A DNA stretch of 54,707 nt from Streptomyces griseicoloratus (GTDB taxonomy: Bacteria > Actinomycetota > Actinomycetes > Streptomycetales > Streptomycetaceae). The stretch is taken from positions 1 to 54,707 of the forward strand of contig NZ_JACVQF010000180.1 of the NCBI RefSeq assembly GCF_014534645.1. Direction: 5' to 3'. Shown here in pieces: positions 9,276-16,769 of this stretch; the first letter of the stretch is position 1; the number at the start of each line of letters is the position of its first letter. A model generated the notes under the pieces. That model searched no databases and was not told where the DNA came from. It saw only the letters and a list, made by a program, of their open reading frames with translations. Made by a program: the position numbers and the translations under genes.

Positions 9276-9351
9276 GGCCGCCCCCGCCCACCGGACACCG
9301 ACGCGAACGCCGTCCCACCCCACCGGACACCGACAGACAAAGGAATCCGCG

Positions 9352-10989
9352 ATGCCCGACAGCCCGTACATCACCCCAGGCCGCCGCAGGCCCCGCACCG
9401 GAGTGCGGGCCGTCACCGCCGTGGCGGTCGTGCTCGCGATCGCCGCGGGCGGCTCCTACGCCGCCGGACTCGGCCCCTTCGCCCGCGGCGAGGACGGCCC
9501 CGACCCCGCCGCGATGAAGCAGGCGCGCGCCTTCCTCGCCGACTGGTCCGCCGGACGCCTGCCGAGCGCGGCCGGCCGCACCACCAGGCCCGACGCCGCA
9601 CAGGACGTGCTGCGGAACTTCACCGCCGGGCTGGAGATCGAGCGCCCGAAGCTGACGGCGGCTGAGGACGACAAGGCCGAGGAGGCCGAGGACGGCACGC
9701 TCGGCGTCCCGTTCACCGCCCGGATGCCGGTCAAGGGCCTGGGCACGTGGACGTACGAGTCACAGCTGCCGCTGCGCGAACAGGACGACGGCACCTGGAA
9801 GGTGGACTGGCGGCTGTCCTTGGTCCACCCGCGCCTGAGCGACACCGAGAAGTTCCACCTGCGGCGCGAGGAGAGCGAACCGCCCCAGGTCACCGACCGC
9901 GCCGGGACGAGCCTCACCGGCGCCGCCTACCCGTCGCTGGCCCCCCTGCTGGACCGGCTCGGCACGAGCGCCGGCGGCGGTCCGCGCGGCGCGGTCGAGC
10001 TGGTCGACCGGACCACCGGCGAGGTCGTGCGCACCGAGGCCACCTTCGGCCGCGAACCCGATCCGGCGACGGACGACGAGCCGGTCCGCACCACCCTGGA
10101 CGCCACCTGGCAGGCGGCCGCCGAGAAGGCCCTCGGCGAGGCCGGCGGCAAGAACGCCGCCCTCGTCGCCCTGCGCGTCGACAACGGCGAGGTCCTGGCC
10201 CTCGCCAACTCCCCGTCCTCCGGCTTCAACCGCGCCGCCTCCGGCACCTACGCGCCCGGCTCCACCTGGAAGATCGTCACCAGCAGCGCCCTGCTGCTCA
10301 AGGACGCCGTGGCGCCCGACGACGTGGTGGACTGCCCCAAGTACCTGACGGTCGGGAAGGAGTGGCACAACGTCGAGACCTCCGAACACCCCGGCGCCAC
10401 CTTCCGCAAGGACTTCACCGAGTCCTGCAACACCGCGTTCATCAGCCTGCGCGGCAAGCTCGACGACGGGGAACTGGGGGAGGTCGCCCGCACCTACTTC
10501 GGGGTGGGCCAGGAGTGGCACATCGGCATCCCGACGTACGACGGTTCGGTGCCGGTGCCCAAGGACGAGACGGAGAAGGCCGCCTCGATGATCGGGCAGG
10601 GCCGCGTCCAGGCCAACCCGCTGATCATGGCGTCGGTGACGGCCACCGCGGTCTCGGGGCGGTTCCACCAGCCGTCGGTCACCGCCGGGAACGAGGACAC
10701 GACCAGCACCAAGCCGCTCCCCGAGAAGGTCGTCACGCAGCTGCGCGAGCTGATGCGGGCCACCGTCACCGACGGCACCGCGCACGTCCTGGCCGACCTG
10801 CCCGGCGAGGTCGGCGCCAAGACCGGCACCGCCGAGGTCTCCGAGGACCAGGACAACAACGGCTGGCTCGTCGCCCACCGGGGCAACGTCGCCGTCGCCG
10901 TCGTCGTCGAGGAGGGCGTCACCGGCGGCGGCTCGGCCGGGCCCGTCGTCCACAGCCTGCTGTCGGCCGTCCCCGACGACCCGGCCTGA
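9352..10989 (+). CDS. Class B penicillin-binding protein with MecA-type NTF2-like N-terminal domain
   Basis: 545 residues: a transmembrane anchor (about 18-40), an NTF2-like/MecA_N domain (about 50-165), and a transpeptidase domain (about 240-540) with STWK (Ser304, Lys307), SCN (Ser358-Asn360) and KTG (490-492). The middle dimerisation region is short. It cross-links peptidoglycan stems outside the membrane. The MecA_N arrangement is that of low-affinity PBPs such as PBP2a and of Streptomyces/Mycobacterium PbpA-like proteins. It follows the esterase gene on the same strand, with AAAGGAAT upstream of ATG. Resistance is plausible but not shown. Confidence 0.92.
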   Translation: MPDSPYITPGRRRPRTGVRAVTAVAVVLAIAAGGSYAAGLGPFARGEDGPDPAAMKQARAFLADWSAGRLPSAAGRTTRPDAAQDVLRNFTAGLEIERPKLTAAEDDKAEEAEDGTLGVPFTARMPVKGLGTWTYESQLPLREQDDGTWKVDWRLSLVHPRLSDTEKFHLRREESEPPQVTDRAGTSLTGAAYPSLAPLLDRLGTSAGGGPRGAVELVDRTTGEVVRTEATFGREPDPATDDEPVRTTLDATWQAAAEKALGEAGGKNAALVALRVDNGEVLALANSPSSGFNRAASGTYAPGSTWKIVTSSALLLKDAVAPDDVVDCPKYLTVGKEWHNVETSEHPGATFRKDFTESCNTAFISLRGKLDDGELGEVARTYFGVGQEWHIGIPTYDGSVPVPKDETEKAASMIGQGRVQANPLIMASVTATAVSGRFHQPSVTAGNEDTTSTKPLPEKVVTQLRELMRATVTDGTAHVLADLPGEVGAKTGTAEVSEDQDNNGWLVAHRGNVAVAVVVEEGVTGGGSAGPVVHSLLSAVPDDPA

Positions 10990-10999
10990 CGACCGGCCC

Positions 11000-11242
11000 T
11001 CAGCCCTTCGGGGTTCCCGGGGTGCCGGGGGCGGTGTCCTCGCGGCGCACCGCCTCGCCCTGGATCACGCGCGGGGTCCCCTGCGGGTCCCCGGGCGTCG
11101 GCTCGTCCTTCAGCGCCCGGGCCTCGGCCTTGAGGATCCGGGCCGACTTGCCCGCCGAGCGGGTCAGCTCCGGGAGCTTCCTGGCGGCGAGGACGGCAAT
11201 GACGACGATGAGAATGATCGCGAGTTCGCTCAGTCCGAACAC
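11000..11242 (-). CDS. Twin-arginine translocase TatA/E-family protein
   Basis: 80 residues: the short periplasmic N-terminus FGLSE, one transmembrane helix (LAIILIVVIAVLA), the hinge and amphipathic helix ARKLPELTRSAGKSARILKAEAR, and a Pro-rich acidic tail. This is the TatA/TatE layout, the pore-forming partner in folded-protein export. No tatB or tatC is adjacent, so it is a secondary copy. I set the start at GTG 11242, with GGGGAG 5 nt upstream, because the TatA domain begins right there. Its stop lies 10 bp from that of the convergent PBP gene. Confidence 0.88.
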   Translation of the reverse strand: MFGLSELAIILIVVIAVLAARKLPELTRSAGKSARILKAEARALKDEPTPGDPQGTPRVIQGEAVRREDTAPGTPGTPKG

Positions 11243-11322
11243 GGCGCTCCCCTGGTGGCATGCGGTCCGGGCCCGCGGCACGGGCCCGGACCGAATCTAT
11301 GTCGGAGTGGGACGGAGGTCGA

Positions 11323-11778
11323 TCAGAGGTCGAACTCGTGCGGCGGCAGGCCGAGGGCGAAGCAGGCCTCGCGGACGACGGCCTGCTCGTCCTTGTCGAA
11401 GTCGCCGTCGGCGCCGCCGATGACGATGCCGATCTGGACGACCGCCCGGGCCTCGGCGGGCTTCTTCTTCGCCTTGGCGATCTCCTGGAGGACGCCGACC
11501 TTGCCGAAGGCGAAGTCGGCGGTCAGCTTGTCCAGGTTGTCCTCGAAGCGGCGGCGCAGGTCGTCGGCGGGGAAGTTCTGCAGCACGTCGTTGGCCGCGA
11601 TGAGCTGGGCCACGCGCTGCCGCTCGGCGGGGTCGACCCGGCCGTCGGCGGCGGCGACCAGCGCGCACATCGCCATGCTCGCGTCGCGGAAGGCGCCGCT
11701 CTTGAGGTCGTTCTTCTTCGCCACGAGCTGGGTCTGCATCTGCGACGCGGACTCCTTGAGGCGGTCCCACAGGGCCAT
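11323..11778 (-). CDS. TerB-family tellurite-resistance-like protein
   Basis: 151 residues, all helical. It carries the TerB features: an N-terminal helix, AAADGRVDPAERQRVAQLI with an Asp-rich loop, and a second Asp-rich loop GGADGDFDKDEQAVVREA. TerB proteins bind metal and belong to Ter stress modules, but no terD, terC or other ter gene is nearby, so this is an isolated copy. Length matches the family. Two similar inverted repeats lie just upstream and are candidate operators. Confidence 0.9.
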   Translation of the reverse strand: MALWDRLKESASQMQTQLVAKKNDLKSGAFRDASMAMCALVAAADGRVDPAERQRVAQLIAANDVLQNFPADDLRRRFEDNLDKLTADFAFGKVGVLQEIAKAKKKPAEARAVVQIGIVIGGADGDFDKDEQAVVREACFALGLPPHEFDL

Positions 11779-11801
11779 GAGAACTCCGTACGGTCGTAAT
11801 C

Positions 11802-11817
11802 TCTACAGTCATGTAGA
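11802..11817. promoter_or_regulatory. Operator-like inverted repeat upstream of terB, copy 1
   Basis: TCTACA-GTCA-TGTAGA is a perfect 6-bp inverted repeat with a 4-nt spacer, 24 bp upstream of the terB ATG. The TACA/TGTA half-sites recall operators of the BlaI/MecI/CopY family, though those usually have a 1-3 nt spacer. The flanks CT and AG are shared with copy 2. Confidence 0.55.
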
Positions 11818-11859
11818 AGTTATCAGGGTGTGGGAACAACCGGGGGCGTCCCGCCGTTC

Positions 11860-11875
11860 TCTACAACTGAGTAGA
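11860..11875. promoter_or_regulatory. Operator-like inverted repeat upstream of terB, copy 2
   Basis: TCTAC-AACTGA-GTAGA is a 5-bp inverted repeat of the same overall length as copy 1. The 20-nt blocks starting at 11801 and 11859 match at most positions, and their 58-bp spacing could put two dimers on nearly the same DNA face. It sits midway between terB and the divergent mini-ORF/CNNM unit, so it could control either or both. Confidence 0.5.
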
Positions 11876-11902
11876 AGCGAAAGTCTTTGCTTCTCCTTTA
11901 CC

Positions 11903-11977
11903 ATGAGTAGGGCAAACCCCGGGCCGCAGGCGTCGCCGCACCGGCCCCCGACCCCGTTAAGGAGTCCCGTTCCGTAA
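11903..11977 (+). CDS. Proline-rich 24-residue leader ORF
   Basis: A short frame from ATG 11903 to TAA 11977 encodes 24 residues, 8 of them proline, including a PP pair. Its stop codon overlaps the ATG of the next mini-ORF (TAATG). No Shine-Dalgarno sequence is visible, so translation would have to be leaderless or weak. Pro-rich leaders regulate Mg2+ transporter genes in other bacteria (for example mgtL), and the gene downstream is of the CNNM/CorC type. Expression is unproven. Confidence 0.35.
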   Translation: MSRANPGPQASPHRPPTPLRSPVP

Positions 11978-12060
11978 TGGAGCCTCCCAGTACCGGCCGT
12001 GCCACGGCCGGCCCGCAGCCCGCGCTGTCCGTGCGTGAGGGAAGCGGGGTGGCACGGTGA
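11977..12060 (+). CDS. 27-residue mini-ORF coupling the leader to the CNNM gene
   Basis: It starts at ATG 11977 inside the previous stop (TAATG) and ends at TGA 12060 inside the GTG of the CNNM gene (GTGA). AAGGAG at 11959-11964 lies 12 nt upstream, rather far. The chain of stop-start overlaps would make translation of the transporter depend on the two mini-ORFs. The peptide itself matches nothing I know. Confidence 0.35.
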   Translation: MEPPSTGRATAGPQPALSVREGSGVAR

Positions 12061-13397
12061 CCGAGGTCCTGCTGCTCCTGCTGGCCCTCCTCCTCACCCT
12101 GGCCTGCGCGGTGTTCGTCGCGGCCGAGTTCTCCCTGACCACCGTCGAGCGCGGTGACCTGGAGCGTGCCGCCGAATCCGGCGAGCGCGGCGCCGACGGC
12201 GCCCTGAAGGCCGTACGCGGCCTGACCCTCCAGCTCTCCGGCGCCCAGCTCGGCATCACCGTGACCTCCCTGGTCATCGGCATGCTCGCCGAGCCGTCCC
12301 TCGCCGCGCTGCTGCGCGGCCCGCTGAAGGCGATCGGCCTGGGCGGCGCCGCCTCCACGGTGGCGACCGTGCTCGGCGTGGCCGTCTCCACCGTCGTGCT
12401 GATGGTCGTCGGCGAGCTGGTGCCCAAGAACTGGGCGATCTCCCGCCCGCTGGCCGTCGCCAAGGTGGTGGCCGGCCCGCAGCGCGGCTTCACGGCCGCG
12501 TTCGGCCCCTTCATCCGGCACCTGAACGACACCGCCAACCGCTCCGTGCGCCGCTTCGGCCTGGAGCCCGCCGAGGAACTGGCCTCCGCCCGCAGCCCCG
12601 AGGAACTGGTCGCCCTCGCCCAGCACTCGGCCGCCGAGGGCGCCCTGGAGGCCGACTCGGCCGAACTCTTCGTCCGCACCCTGCACCTGAGCGAGCTGAC
12701 CGCGGAGAACGTCATGACGCCGCGCGTGGACGTCAAGGCCCTGGAGGCCCACGCCACCGCCGCGGACGCCGCCAACCTCACCCACGCCACCGGCCTGTCC
12801 CGCTTCCCGGTCTACCGGGACAGCCTGGACGAGGTCGTCGGCACCGTCCACATCCGCGACGTCCTCGCCCTGGAGCCGGAGCGGCGCGCGGTCACCCCGG
12901 TCACCGACCTGGCCACCGCACCGCTCCTGGTGCCCGACAGCCTGCCCGCCGACCGGCTCCTGGAGCGGCTGCGCGCCACCCGCACGATGGCCGTCGTCAT
13001 CGACGAGTACGGCGGCACGGCGGGCGTGGCGACCGTCGAGGACATCGTCGAGGAGGTCGTCGGCGAGGTGCGCGACGAGCACGACCCCGTCGAGACACCG
13101 GACCTGCTGCCCGCGCCCGCCGCGGCGGACGGCCGCCCGGCCTGGGAGGCGGACGGCTCGCTCCGCATCGACCGGCTCGCGGAGATCGGTCTGACCGCGC
13201 CCGACGGGCCGTACGAGACCCTGGCCGGCCTGATCGCCACGCACCTGGCACGCATCCCCGCCAAGGGCGACGTCGTCGACGTGGCCGGCTGGCGCCTGGA
13301 CGTCCTCGACGTCGACCACCACCGCGCCGACCGGCTGCGCATCACCGCGCCCGCGGCGGCCGCCGTCCCGTCGGCGCAGCCGGAGGTGGCCCGATGA
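12057..13397 (+). CDS. CNNM/CorC-type transporter with CBS pair (HlyC/CorC family)
   Basis: 446 residues: CNNM membrane domain (about 1-190, several transmembrane helices, with VGELVPKNWAIS), a CBS pair (about 205-335, containing VMTPRVDV and VIDEYGGTAGVATVEDIVEEVVGEVRDEHD), and a C-terminal CorC/HlyC domain (about 360-435). The family is linked to Mg2+/Co2+ export or homeostasis; the old name hemolysin is misleading. It overlaps the next CNNM gene by 4 nt (ATGA), so the two probably form a heteromeric pair. GTG 12057 is the start, overlapping the upstream mini-ORF. Confidence 0.92.
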   Translation: MTEVLLLLLALLLTLACAVFVAAEFSLTTVERGDLERAAESGERGADGALKAVRGLTLQLSGAQLGITVTSLVIGMLAEPSLAALLRGPLKAIGLGGAASTVATVLGVAVSTVVLMVVGELVPKNWAISRPLAVAKVVAGPQRGFTAAFGPFIRHLNDTANRSVRRFGLEPAEELASARSPEELVALAQHSAAEGALEADSAELFVRTLHLSELTAENVMTPRVDVKALEAHATAADAANLTHATGLSRFPVYRDSLDEVVGTVHIRDVLALEPERRAVTPVTDLATAPLLVPDSLPADRLLERLRATRTMAVVIDEYGGTAGVATVEDIVEEVVGEVRDEHDPVETPDLLPAPAAADGRPAWEADGSLRIDRLAEIGLTAPDGPYETLAGLIATHLARIPAKGDVVDVAGWRLDVLDVDHHRADRLRITAPAAAAVPSAQPEVAR

Positions 13398-14416
13398 CCG
13401 CGCTGCAGCTCCTCATCGGCGCCCTGACGCTGCTGACCAACGCGTTCTTCGTGGGCGGCGAGTTCGCCCTGATCTCCGTGCGCCGCAGCCAGATCGAGCC
13501 GCGCGCGAAGCAGGGCGACAAGCGGGCCCGGATGACCCTGTGGGGCCTGGAGCACCTGTCGGCGATGATGGCGACCGCCCAGCTGGGCATCACCGTCTCC
13601 TCGCTGGTGCTCGGCGCGGTCGCGGAACCGGCCATCGCGCACCTGATGGAGCCGGTCTTCGAGGCCGCCCACGTCCCGCACGCGCTGGTGCACCCCATCG
13701 CGTTCGCCATCGCGCTGTCCCTCGCCACGTATCTGCACATGCTGATCGGCGAGATGATCCCGAAGAACATCGCGCTGGCCGCCCCGGCCGCCACCGCGCT
13801 GCTGCTGGGCCCGCCGCTGGTCGCCCTCACCCGGGCGCTCAGGCCGGTCGTCTTCGGCATCAACGCCTTCGCCAACACCCTGCTCAAGCTGCTGCGGGTG
13901 GAGCCGAAGAACGAGGTCGAGGCCGTCTTCACCGACGACCAGCTGGCCCGCATGGTCGTCGACGCCAGCGAGGCCGGACTGCTCACCCCGGCCGACGGCG
14001 AACGCCTGCGCGACGCCCTGGAGCTGGGCACCCGCCCGGTCGGCGAGATCCTCGTCCCCGTCCAGCAGATGCGCACGGCACCCCACACGGTCACCCCGGC
14101 CCAGCTGGAACGCCTGGCCGCCGAGGCGGGCTACTCCCGCCTCCCGGTCACCGGCCCCGGCGGTGCCCTGCTGGGCTACCTGCACATCAAGGACACCCTG
14201 GGCGTCACCGACCGCGACCGCCCCTTCCGCCGCACCGCCCTGCACCCGGTCACGCGGGTCCGCATCGACACCCCCCTCGACGACACCCTCACCGCCCTGC
14301 GCGCCTCGGGCAGCCACCTGGCCGCCGTCACCGGGGAGACGGGCGCGGTCCTGGGCTTCGTGACGATGGAGGACGTCCTGACGGAGCTGGTGGGACCCGC
14401 ACCGGTGGGGACATGA
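13394..14416 (+). CDS. CNNM/CBS transporter, second subunit, lacking the CorC domain
   Basis: 340 residues: a CNNM membrane domain (about 1-190, with IGEMIPKNIALA) and a CBS pair (about 210-335, ending TMEDVLTELVG). It stops where its partner continues into a CorC/HlyC domain, so it is a shorter paralogue. Tandem CNNM pairs with this long/short arrangement are common in Streptomyces. The ATGA overlap with the first gene implies coupled translation and a 1:1 complex (inference). Confidence 0.9.
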   Translation: MTALQLLIGALTLLTNAFFVGGEFALISVRRSQIEPRAKQGDKRARMTLWGLEHLSAMMATAQLGITVSSLVLGAVAEPAIAHLMEPVFEAAHVPHALVHPIAFAIALSLATYLHMLIGEMIPKNIALAAPAATALLLGPPLVALTRALRPVVFGINAFANTLLKLLRVEPKNEVEAVFTDDQLARMVVDASEAGLLTPADGERLRDALELGTRPVGEILVPVQQMRTAPHTVTPAQLERLAAEAGYSRLPVTGPGGALLGYLHIKDTLGVTDRDRPFRRTALHPVTRVRIDTPLDDTLTALRASGSHLAAVTGETGAVLGFVTMEDVLTELVGPAPVGT

Positions 14417-14500
14417 CCGGCCGCCGGTAGGCGACCGGCCGGCAGGCCACCCGCCGGGGGAAACCGCTCCGTCGCCGGCGCCGTCTTCCCCGGCGACACC

Positions 14501-14540
14501 CGGACGGCGGGGCCACCGGCACCGGTGCCCCCGCCGTCCG
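14501..14540. terminator. Strong GC hairpin after the CNNM operon
   Basis: CGGACGGCGGGG pairs with CCCCGCCGTCCG, and CACCGG/CCGGTG pair inside it, leaving a 2-nt centre. There is no U-run, as is usual for Streptomyces terminators. It lies 85 bp after the second CNNM stop and 27 bp before the next start, so it could also act in the leader of that gene. Confidence 0.6.
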
Positions 14541-14566
14541 GCCGGGCACTGTTGCGGGAGGCACCC

Positions 14567-15070
14567 ATGGCCATGGTCGGCCTGTTCTGGATCACCGAGG
14601 ACTGCGTGTACGTGGGCGCCGAGCCCACCGGTACGGCCCCCGGGGTGCGGCTGACCGAGGACGGCGCCGAGACCGTCGGGCTCGACCGTGCAGGGGCCTG
14701 GGGCTGGGACGAGATCCACGGGATCGACGTACGGGACGTGGCCGTGCGGGCCGGTGTGCGGCGTCTGGCGTCCATGGCGTTCGACTCGCTCACCGCGTTC
14801 GTGACCGGCGACGGAGAGCTGCCGCCGGCCTTCACCGTGCGGCTGGAGACCGCCGGCGGCACGGTCGAGGCGGTCGCGCTCGCGGCCGTCCCCGGCGGGA
14901 TCTACCCGCCGGAGGAGTACGAGCTGTCCCGCACCGTCCTCGCCCGGCTCGCCGACGGCCGCGTCGGCGTCGAGGACCTGCTCGCCCGGCGCCGTGACCA
15001 GGGCGAGGCCGGCGCGCCGGGCCGCGAGGAGCGGCTGGCGCTGCTGCGGAAGTGGGCGGACGCCGGATGA
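14567..15070 (+). CDS. Hypothetical protein, 167 aa
   Basis: The N-terminal half reads as a beta sandwich or PH-like domain (MVGLFWITEDCVYVGAEP, VGLDRAGAWGWDEIHGIDV, TVRLETAGG), like the short sensor-like or PH-like proteins common in Streptomyces. The C-terminus is helical (ELSRTVLARLADGRVGVEDLLARRRDQ). No catalytic motif, signal peptide or membrane segment is seen. ATG 14567 follows GCGGGAGG at a good distance. Function unknown. Confidence 0.75.
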   Translation: MAMVGLFWITEDCVYVGAEPTGTAPGVRLTEDGAETVGLDRAGAWGWDEIHGIDVRDVAVRAGVRRLASMAFDSLTAFVTGDGELPPAFTVRLETAGGTVEAVALAAVPGGIYPPEEYELSRTVLARLADGRVGVEDLLARRRDQGEAGAPGREERLALLRKWADAG

Positions 15071-15151
15071 TCCGCGCCGCCCACGCCCGGGACGACGAAT
15101 CTGTGATCGCCGGGGCAGATGTCCGACGGTCGCGACTAGAGTTCAGGTACG

Positions 15152-15168
15152 GGGGAACCGGATTCCCC
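15152..15168 (+). promoter_or_regulatory. Hairpin in the leader of the first merR-like gene
   Basis: GGGGAA-CCGGA-TTCCCC forms a 6-bp stem 40 bp before the ATG. TAGAGT at 15137-15142, a good HrdB-type -10 box, lies just upstream, so the hairpin would sit near the 5' end of the mRNA. No matching -35 box is obvious. Confidence 0.4.
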
Positions 15169-15208
15169 GCGGCGGACCGTGTCCCATGCGGTTCGCGGGA
15201 AGGTATGC

Positions 15209-15571
15209 ATGCCCTCGGAGAGCGGGCCCGACGCCGAAGGCCGGACGCGGGCCGCCGACCGTCTCGACGACGACCACTACCCGGCGTACACCATGGGCAG
15301 GGCGGCCGAACTGATCGGTGCCACGCCCGGCTTCCTGCGCGCCCTCGGTGAGGCGGGGCTGATCAGCCCGACGCGGTCGGAAGGCGGTCACCGCAGGTAC
15401 TCGCGCCGGCAACTGCGCCGCGCCGCCCGCGCCCGCGACCTGGTCGACCAGGGGACACCGATCGGGGCCGCCTGCCGCATCGTCCGGCTGGAGGACGAGC
15501 TGGCGGCGGCCCTGCGCGCCAACGAGGAGCTGCGGGAGGCCGGGCGGACCGGTCCCCGGCAGGAGCCGTGA
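15209..15571 (+). CDS. Small MerR-type regulator without an effector domain
   Basis: 120 residues. The MerR helix-turn-helix (about 27-95) is clear: YTMGRAAELIGATPGFLRALGEAGLI then SEGGHRRYSRRQL. The rest is a short dimerisation helix, with no ligand-binding domain. It is a paralogue of the protein at 42607-42957, sharing nearly the whole HTH and the RLDDD-YPAY lead-in. It lies 257 bp upstream of a cold-shock gene on the same strand. Start ATG 15209 follows GGGAAGG. The target is unknown. Confidence 0.88.
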   Translation: MPSESGPDAEGRTRAADRLDDDHYPAYTMGRAAELIGATPGFLRALGEAGLISPTRSEGGHRRYSRRQLRRAARARDLVDQGTPIGAACRIVRLEDELAAALRANEELREAGRTGPRQEP

Positions 15572-15698
15572 GGGCGGCGCGAGAAAATCTCATGCCGCCG
15601 AAACAGATATGCGCGGGACGCGGGAAAAGGGTCTGTGCATTCCCGAATCCTCAGTGATTTTCGCGGGGATTTTTTCTGTCGTGCCGCCGAAGTATTCC

Positions 15699-15735
15699 GT
15701 GCTAGTGTCGACGGCAGTTGCAGTTGTGGTTGCCA
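15699..15735 (+). promoter_or_regulatory. Cold-shock gene promoter and conserved mRNA 5'-end element, copy 1
   Basis: CCGTGC followed by the -10 box TAGTGT (15703-15708) is nearly identical to the promoter of the second cold-shock gene. Six nt later, at the likely start of the transcript, is a 21-nt block (15715-15735) starting CAGTTGCAG and ending TGTGGTTGCCA that differs from the other copy at one position. This looks like a cold-box-type leader element. It lies 93 nt before the ATG. Confidence 0.65.
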
Positions 15736-15782
15736 TTTGTGTTACCGGTTGTTCCGGGCAGGTGATCATCGCAGCGATGAGC

Positions 15783-15803
15783 GGGCCCGCGAGGTGCGGG
15801 CCC
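15783..15803 (+). promoter_or_regulatory. Leader hairpin just before the cold-shock gene ribosome binding site
   Basis: GGGCCCGC-GAGGT-GCGGGCCC forms an 8-bp all-GC stem ending 12 nt upstream of the AGGAG sequence at 15816-15820. It is too GC-rich to melt easily, so it could terminate some transcripts or protect the mRNA. It shares its core with the terminator after the gene. Confidence 0.5.
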
Positions 15804-15828
15804 TCAGCACTGCCTAGGAGTAAATGAC

Positions 15829-16032
15829 ATGGCCACCGGTACCGTGAAGTGGTTCAACGCCGAAAAGGGCTTCGGTTTCATCGCGCAGGACGGCGGCGGC
15901 GCCGACGTCTTCGCCCACTACTCGAACATCGCCACCCAGGGCTTCCGCGAGCTGCAGGAAGGCCAGCGGGTGAGCTTCGACGTCACGCAGGGCCAGAAGG
16001 GCCCGCAGGCGGAGAACATCGTTCCCGCGTGA
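15829..16032 (+). CDS. Cold-shock domain protein (CspA family)
   Basis: 67 residues, a full single cold-shock domain. RNP1 reads KGFGFI and RNP2 reads DVFAHYS, within the family opening [16 protein letters not shown]. It binds single-stranded RNA and DNA and acts as an RNA chaperone in the cytoplasm. It is almost identical to the product at 46360-46563. The long leader with a conserved 5' element, an upstream hairpin and a strong downstream terminator indicate a monocistronic, post-transcriptionally controlled gene. Confidence 0.97.
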   Translation: MATGTVKWFNAEKGFGFIAQDGGGADVFAHYSNIATQGFRELQEGQRVSFDVTQGQKGPQAENIVPA

Positions 16033-16050
16033 CACGCGCGAACCGCTGAC

Positions 16051-16082
16051 GAGGGGCCCGCACCGGAAGGTGCGGGCCCCTC
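16051..16082 (+). terminator. Rho-independent-type terminator of the first cold-shock gene
   Basis: GAGGGGCCCGCACC pairs perfectly with GGTGCGGGCCCCTC around a GGAA tetraloop, starting 18 nt after the stop. The stem core matches the hairpin after the second cold-shock gene. Confidence 0.85.
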
Positions 16083-16184
16083 GTCCGTTGTGCGGCCACG
16101 GCCGTTCGTCTGTGTGCGGGTACTCGGATGGAGCTGAGTACCCGCGCTCTGGCCGGTCACGGGACGGGCCGGGAGGCTCGGGGC

Positions 16185-16589
16185 ATGCGCCAAGACATAC
16201 GCGAACCCGCCGGCCGACTGGTGACGGTTCTCGCGCTGGCCGCCGTGACGGTGGCCGCGTGGGCCGCCTGGCTGGGCTGGGACCAGCAGCGGGACGTGCA
16301 TCCCGACGGCTCGACGACCGGCCCCTACGAGACGTGGCAGGTGATCGGGCTCGTCCTGACCCTGCTGGCACCGGTGTACTGGGCGGCGTCCCGGCGCCCT
16401 GTCGCGGATGCCGTGCTCGGCATCACGCTCGGCCTGACCGTCGCCTCCGCCTACGACTGGTCGGACGACGCCAGCGGCCTCTTCGGCGTCGGCGTCACGC
16501 TGGTCATGCTGGGGAGCCTGGCCGCGACGGCCGTGGCTTCCACCGCGATCGCCTCGGTGACACGGGCCGCACGACGGGCCGGGGCGTGA
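16185..16589 (+). CDS. Hypothetical membrane protein
   Basis: 134 residues with three to four hydrophobic segments (about 12-30, 52-68, 75-92 and 100-125). The loop after the first segment contains WLGWDQQRDVHPDGSTTGPYETWQVIG, which I recall from small membrane proteins of streptomycetes without assigned function. ATG 16185 has GGGAGG 8 nt upstream; an earlier ATG at 16128 is less likely. Function unknown. Positions 16590-16769, downstream, hold nothing I recognise. Confidence 0.7.
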   Translation: MRQDIREPAGRLVTVLALAAVTVAAWAAWLGWDQQRDVHPDGSTTGPYETWQVIGLVLTLLAPVYWAASRRPVADAVLGITLGLTVASAYDWSDDASGLFGVGVTLVMLGSLAATAVASTAIASVTRAARRAGA

Positions 16590-16769
16590 CGCCGTCCCGC
16601 GGGCCCGTCGTCACGCCCCAGATGTTCTTCGTCGAATACTCCGAGGTGTTTCTCGTAGTACAGGATTTAATGAAGCGGTGTGCCGCGGGAAACGGCCGGC
16701 TCGCTCGTCGTGGTGAACGGCACTCCTGAATTCCGGGAATGGGCACCGCCGGGGCCCTGTCGTGAGAGG

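Noticed and set aside
11880-12056. Mg2+ riboswitch (M-box) upstream of the CNNM genes
   Set aside because: I could not find the conserved M-box core; the region is better explained by overlapping mini-ORFs.
15635-15817. Small ORF in the cold-shock gene leader
   Set aside because: The frame crosses the conserved leader element and hairpin, lacks a ribosome binding site, and has no counterpart in the leader of the second cold-shock gene.
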